From positions 1 to 16,470 of the forward strand of contig NZ_JAIWON010000066.1 in assembly GCF_020216885.1 (NCBI RefSeq): a DNA stretch of 16,470 nt, in the 5' to 3' direction. Shown piece after piece: positions 14,643-16,470 of this stretch. The DNA is from Zymomonas sp. Its GTDB lineage: Bacteria; Pseudomonadota; Alphaproteobacteria; Sphingomonadales; Sphingomonadaceae. Every line of letters begins with the position of its first letter. The stretch's first letter is position 1. The notes below the pieces were generated by a model. It did no database searches. It saw only the letters and a list, made by a program, of their open reading frames with translations, and was not told the DNA's origin. Position numbers and translations under genes: made by a program.

Positions 14643-15213
14643 AGCCTATGTTCCGCGCCTGAAAAAGCAGTATGATGACGAGATCATCAAAGCAATGACC
14701 GAAAAATTCGGTTATAAAAATGCTTTTGAAGTCCCGAAACTCACGAAAATCGTCCTGAATATGGGCGTTGGTGAAGCGACGCAGGACAAGAAAAAGGTTG
14801 ACCAAGCCGCAGCCGAAATGGAGCTGATTGCTGGTCAGAAGCCTGTCGTAACCCGTGCAAAAAAATCCATTGCGCAATTTAAATTGCGTGAAGGTATGCC
14901 GATCGGTGTCAAGGTAACGCTCCGTCGTGAACGTATGTTCGAGTTTCTCGATCGTTTTCTGACGATCGCATTGCCTCGCGTACGTGACTTCCGTGGATTG
15001 AACCCAAAGTCCTTTGATGGTCGTGGCAACTATGCTACCGGTATCAAAGAACAGCTGATTTTCCCGGAAATTAGCTATGATCAGGTTTCCACCATCCGCG
15101 GTATGGATGTCGTTGTTGCCACTACGGCTAAGACGGATGAAGAAGCACGTGAATTGCTTCGTTTGTTCGGCTTTCCGTTCCCGGCTGACACTACACAGAA
15201 AAAGGCAGCCTGA
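14635..15213 (+). CDS. rplE: 50S ribosomal protein L5
   Basis: 5S rRNA-binding protein of the central protuberance that contacts P-site tRNA. 192 residues against about 179 in E. coli; the excess is a short C-terminal tail ([10 protein letters not shown]) plus N-terminal residues. Conserved: [48 protein letters not shown] and [24 protein letters not shown] lies just upstream; the first codons ATGGCTAA include the rplX stop. Its own stop lies in an 8-bp hairpin. Confidence 0.97.
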   Translation: MAKAYVPRLKKQYDDEIIKAMTEKFGYKNAFEVPKLTKIVLNMGVGEATQDKKKVDQAAAEMELIAGQKPVVTRAKKSIAQFKLREGMPIGVKVTLRRERMFEFLDRFLTIALPRVRDFRGLNPKSFDGRGNYATGIKEQLIFPEISYDQVSTIRGMDVVVATTAKTDEEARELLRLFGFPFPADTTQKKAA

Positions 15214-15228
15214 TTTCATGAATCAGGC
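15208..15228 (+). other. 8-bp hairpin over the rplE stop codon
   Basis: GCCTGATT (15208-15215) pairs perfectly with AATCAGGC (15221-15228) around TCATG and contains the rplE TGA. AGCTCTTTAAGG follows, with too short a T-run for a confident terminator. Possible pause, processing or partial termination site before rpsN. Confidence 0.45.
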
Positions 15229-15256
15229 AGCTCTTTAAGGAAAGAGAACTTAAGTC

Positions 15257-15562
15257 ATGGCGAAACTGAGTTCGATTAACAAGAACGAAAAGCGCAAAAA
15301 AATGGCTAAAGCCTATGCCGGTAAATATTCCCGGTTAAAGGCTGCTGCTAATGACAAGAGCCTTGATGAGACGGATCGTCTTGTTGCACGGCTGAAAATG
15401 GCTGAATTGCCACGAAATGCGAATCCAACGCGTGTTCGCAATCGTTGTGCTTTAACTGGCCGCCCGCGCGGTTATTATCGTAAGTTCCAGCTCTGCCGCA
15501 TCCAGTTGCGTGATCTGGCTAATAAAGGCCTGATTCCAGGCGTCACCAAGTCGAGCTGGTAA
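15257..15562 (+). CDS. rpsN: 30S ribosomal protein S14, zinc-independent type
   Basis: Late-assembling protein of the 30S head. 101 residues, the long form. It lacks the paired CxxC zinc knuckle of the short form and ends with [20 protein letters not shown] and IPGVTKSSW. Begins [20 protein letters not shown]. The ribosome binding region AAGGAAAGAG lies in a 43-nt spacer after rplE, and its last 21 bases up to the start are almost the same as those before lpd. Confidence 0.97.
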   Translation: MAKLSSINKNEKRKKMAKAYAGKYSRLKAAANDKSLDETDRLVARLKMAELPRNANPTRVRNRCALTGRPRGYYRKFQLCRIQLRDLANKGLIPGVTKSSW

Positions 15563-15575
15563 GGGGATATATAAA

Positions 15576-15971
15576 ATGGCATTGTCCGATCCTCTGGGTG
15601 ATTTGCTCACCCGCATTCGCAACGGCCAGCATGCCCGCAAAGATAGCGTGGTATCTCCTGCCTCTAAGTTACGTGTTCGCGTATTAGATGTGCTGGCACG
15701 TGAAGGCTATATTCGCGGTTATACTGAAGCCAAGCTTGGCAATCATGACGCACTGCGCATTGAGCTGAAATATTTTGAAGGCCAGCCGGCTATTCATCAT
15801 CTGGCTCGTGTTTCGAAACCGGGTCGTCGTATCTATTCTGGTTCTCGCGAATTACCGCGTGTCCGTAATGGCCTTGGCATCACGATCGTTTCAACGCCGA
15901 AAGGTGTTCTTTCTGATGCAGAAGCCCGCGACCAGAATGTCGGCGGTGAAGTCCTTGCGGAGGTGTTCTGA
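15576..15971 (+). CDS. rpsH: 30S ribosomal protein S8
   Basis: 16S rRNA-binding protein of the 30S platform, 131 residues. Begins [20 protein letters not shown]; the C-terminal domain shows [28 protein letters not shown] and GGEVLAEVF. In E. coli S8 represses the spc operon by binding near the rplE start; no comparable site was established here. It starts 13 nt after rpsN behind AAGGGGATAT and overlaps rplF by 1 nt (TGATG). Confidence 0.97.
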   Translation: MALSDPLGDLLTRIRNGQHARKDSVVSPASKLRVRVLDVLAREGYIRGYTEAKLGNHDALRIELKYFEGQPAIHHLARVSKPGRRIYSGSRELPRVRNGLGITIVSTPKGVLSDAEARDQNVGGEVLAEVF

Positions 15972-16470
15972 TGAGCCGTATCGGTAAAAAGCCGGTGGCT
16001 ATCCCGACGGGCGTCACCGCAAATATTGCAGACGGTGTACTTTCAGTAAAAGGCCCCAAAGGCGAGCTTTCTATGCCTTTGTCTTCTGAAGTGACCTATT
16101 CACTTGAAGATGGTCAGCTTTCTGTAAAGCCTATCAATGACACGAAGCGCGCCCGTTCTTTCTGGGGTATGCAGCGTACATTGGTACAGAATCTGATCGA
16201 TGGTGTGACTCAAGGTTATTCTAAAACCCTTCAGATCACGGGTGTCGGTTATCGCGCTGCTTCACAGGGAAAAAACCTGAAACTGCAGCTTGGCTACAGC
16301 CACGATATCGATTTTGCTATACCGGAAGGTATCACGATCCAGACGCCGGAACCAACGACTGTCAATATCTCTGGTATTGATAAGCAGAAAGTTGGTCAGG
16401 TCGCGGCTGAGATTCGTCGCTGGCGTCGTCCTGAACCTTATAAGGGTAAGGGTATCAAGTATGCCGGTGA
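15971..16470 (+). CDS. rplF: 50S ribosomal protein L6, 3'-truncated by window
   Basis: 23S-binding protein near the factor-binding site and the sarcin-ricin loop. 166 complete codons are visible before the window ends; the family is about 177 residues, so only the end of the C-terminal domain is missing. Begins [20 protein letters not shown]; conserved [10 protein letters not shown] in the middle, and the signature [13 protein letters not shown] is the last thing seen. Translationally coupled to rpsH through TGATG. In frame throughout. Confidence 0.95.
   Translation, partial: MSRIGKKPVAIPTGVTANIADGVLSVKGPKGELSMPLSSEVTYSLEDGQLSVKPINDTKRARSFWGMQRTLVQNLIDGVTQGYSKTLQITGVGYRAASQGKNLKLQLGYSHDIDFAIPEGITIQTPEPTTVNISGIDKQKVGQVAAEIRRWRRPEPYKGKGIKYAG

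Overview
The window is a stretch of alphaproteobacterial chromosome that most resembles Zymomonas mobilis or a close sphingomonad relative. Three things point there. The ribosomal proteins have sphingomonad-like sequences, for example S12 with [13 protein letters not shown] and GGRVRDLPG. Base composition is only moderate in GC, below what most sphingomonads have. The order E2 - small thioesterase - lipoamide dehydrogenase just upstream of the str operon matches what I recall for Zymomonas. The species is an inference made without a database search.

Region 1 (1-3648) is a pyruvate dehydrogenase locus: the 3' part of the E2 acetyltransferase gene, a YciA-like hotdog acyl-CoA thioesterase overlapping it by 4 nt, dihydrolipoamide dehydrogenase (lpd), and a membrane PAP2-family phosphatase. 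Region 2 (3649-4046) is a 398-nt spacer with no convincing gene. It holds several inverted repeats and a plausible sigma70-type promoter for the str operon.

Region 3 (4047-8332) is the str operon rpsL-rpsG-fusA-tuf, closed by a textbook intrinsic terminator. Region 4 (8439-end) is the S10 operon running straight into spc: rpsJ, rplC, rplD, rplW, rplB, rpsS, rplV, rpsC, rplP, rpmC, rpsQ, rplN, rplX, rplE, rpsN, rpsH and rplF, the last cut by the window edge. All lie on the + strand, mostly with overlapping or nearly touching reading frames, so the ribosome parts and the two elongation factors are made together.

The coding content is conserved housekeeping. The unusual material lies between the genes. 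The rpsJ-rplC spacer is 314 nt, where these genes are usually close together. It is packed with foldable elements: a three-way-junction-like element, a nested GC stem, a hairpin with a T-rich tail, a hairpin before the rplC ribosome binding site, and a 33-codon open frame ending at that site. It looks like a candidate attenuation or r-protein-responsive leader that I cannot assign to a known family. A second point is S12, which naturally carries Arg at position 88, where Lys is usual and where K88R is a classical streptomycin-resistance change. No tRNA, rRNA, CRISPR, IS element or transfer signature was seen.
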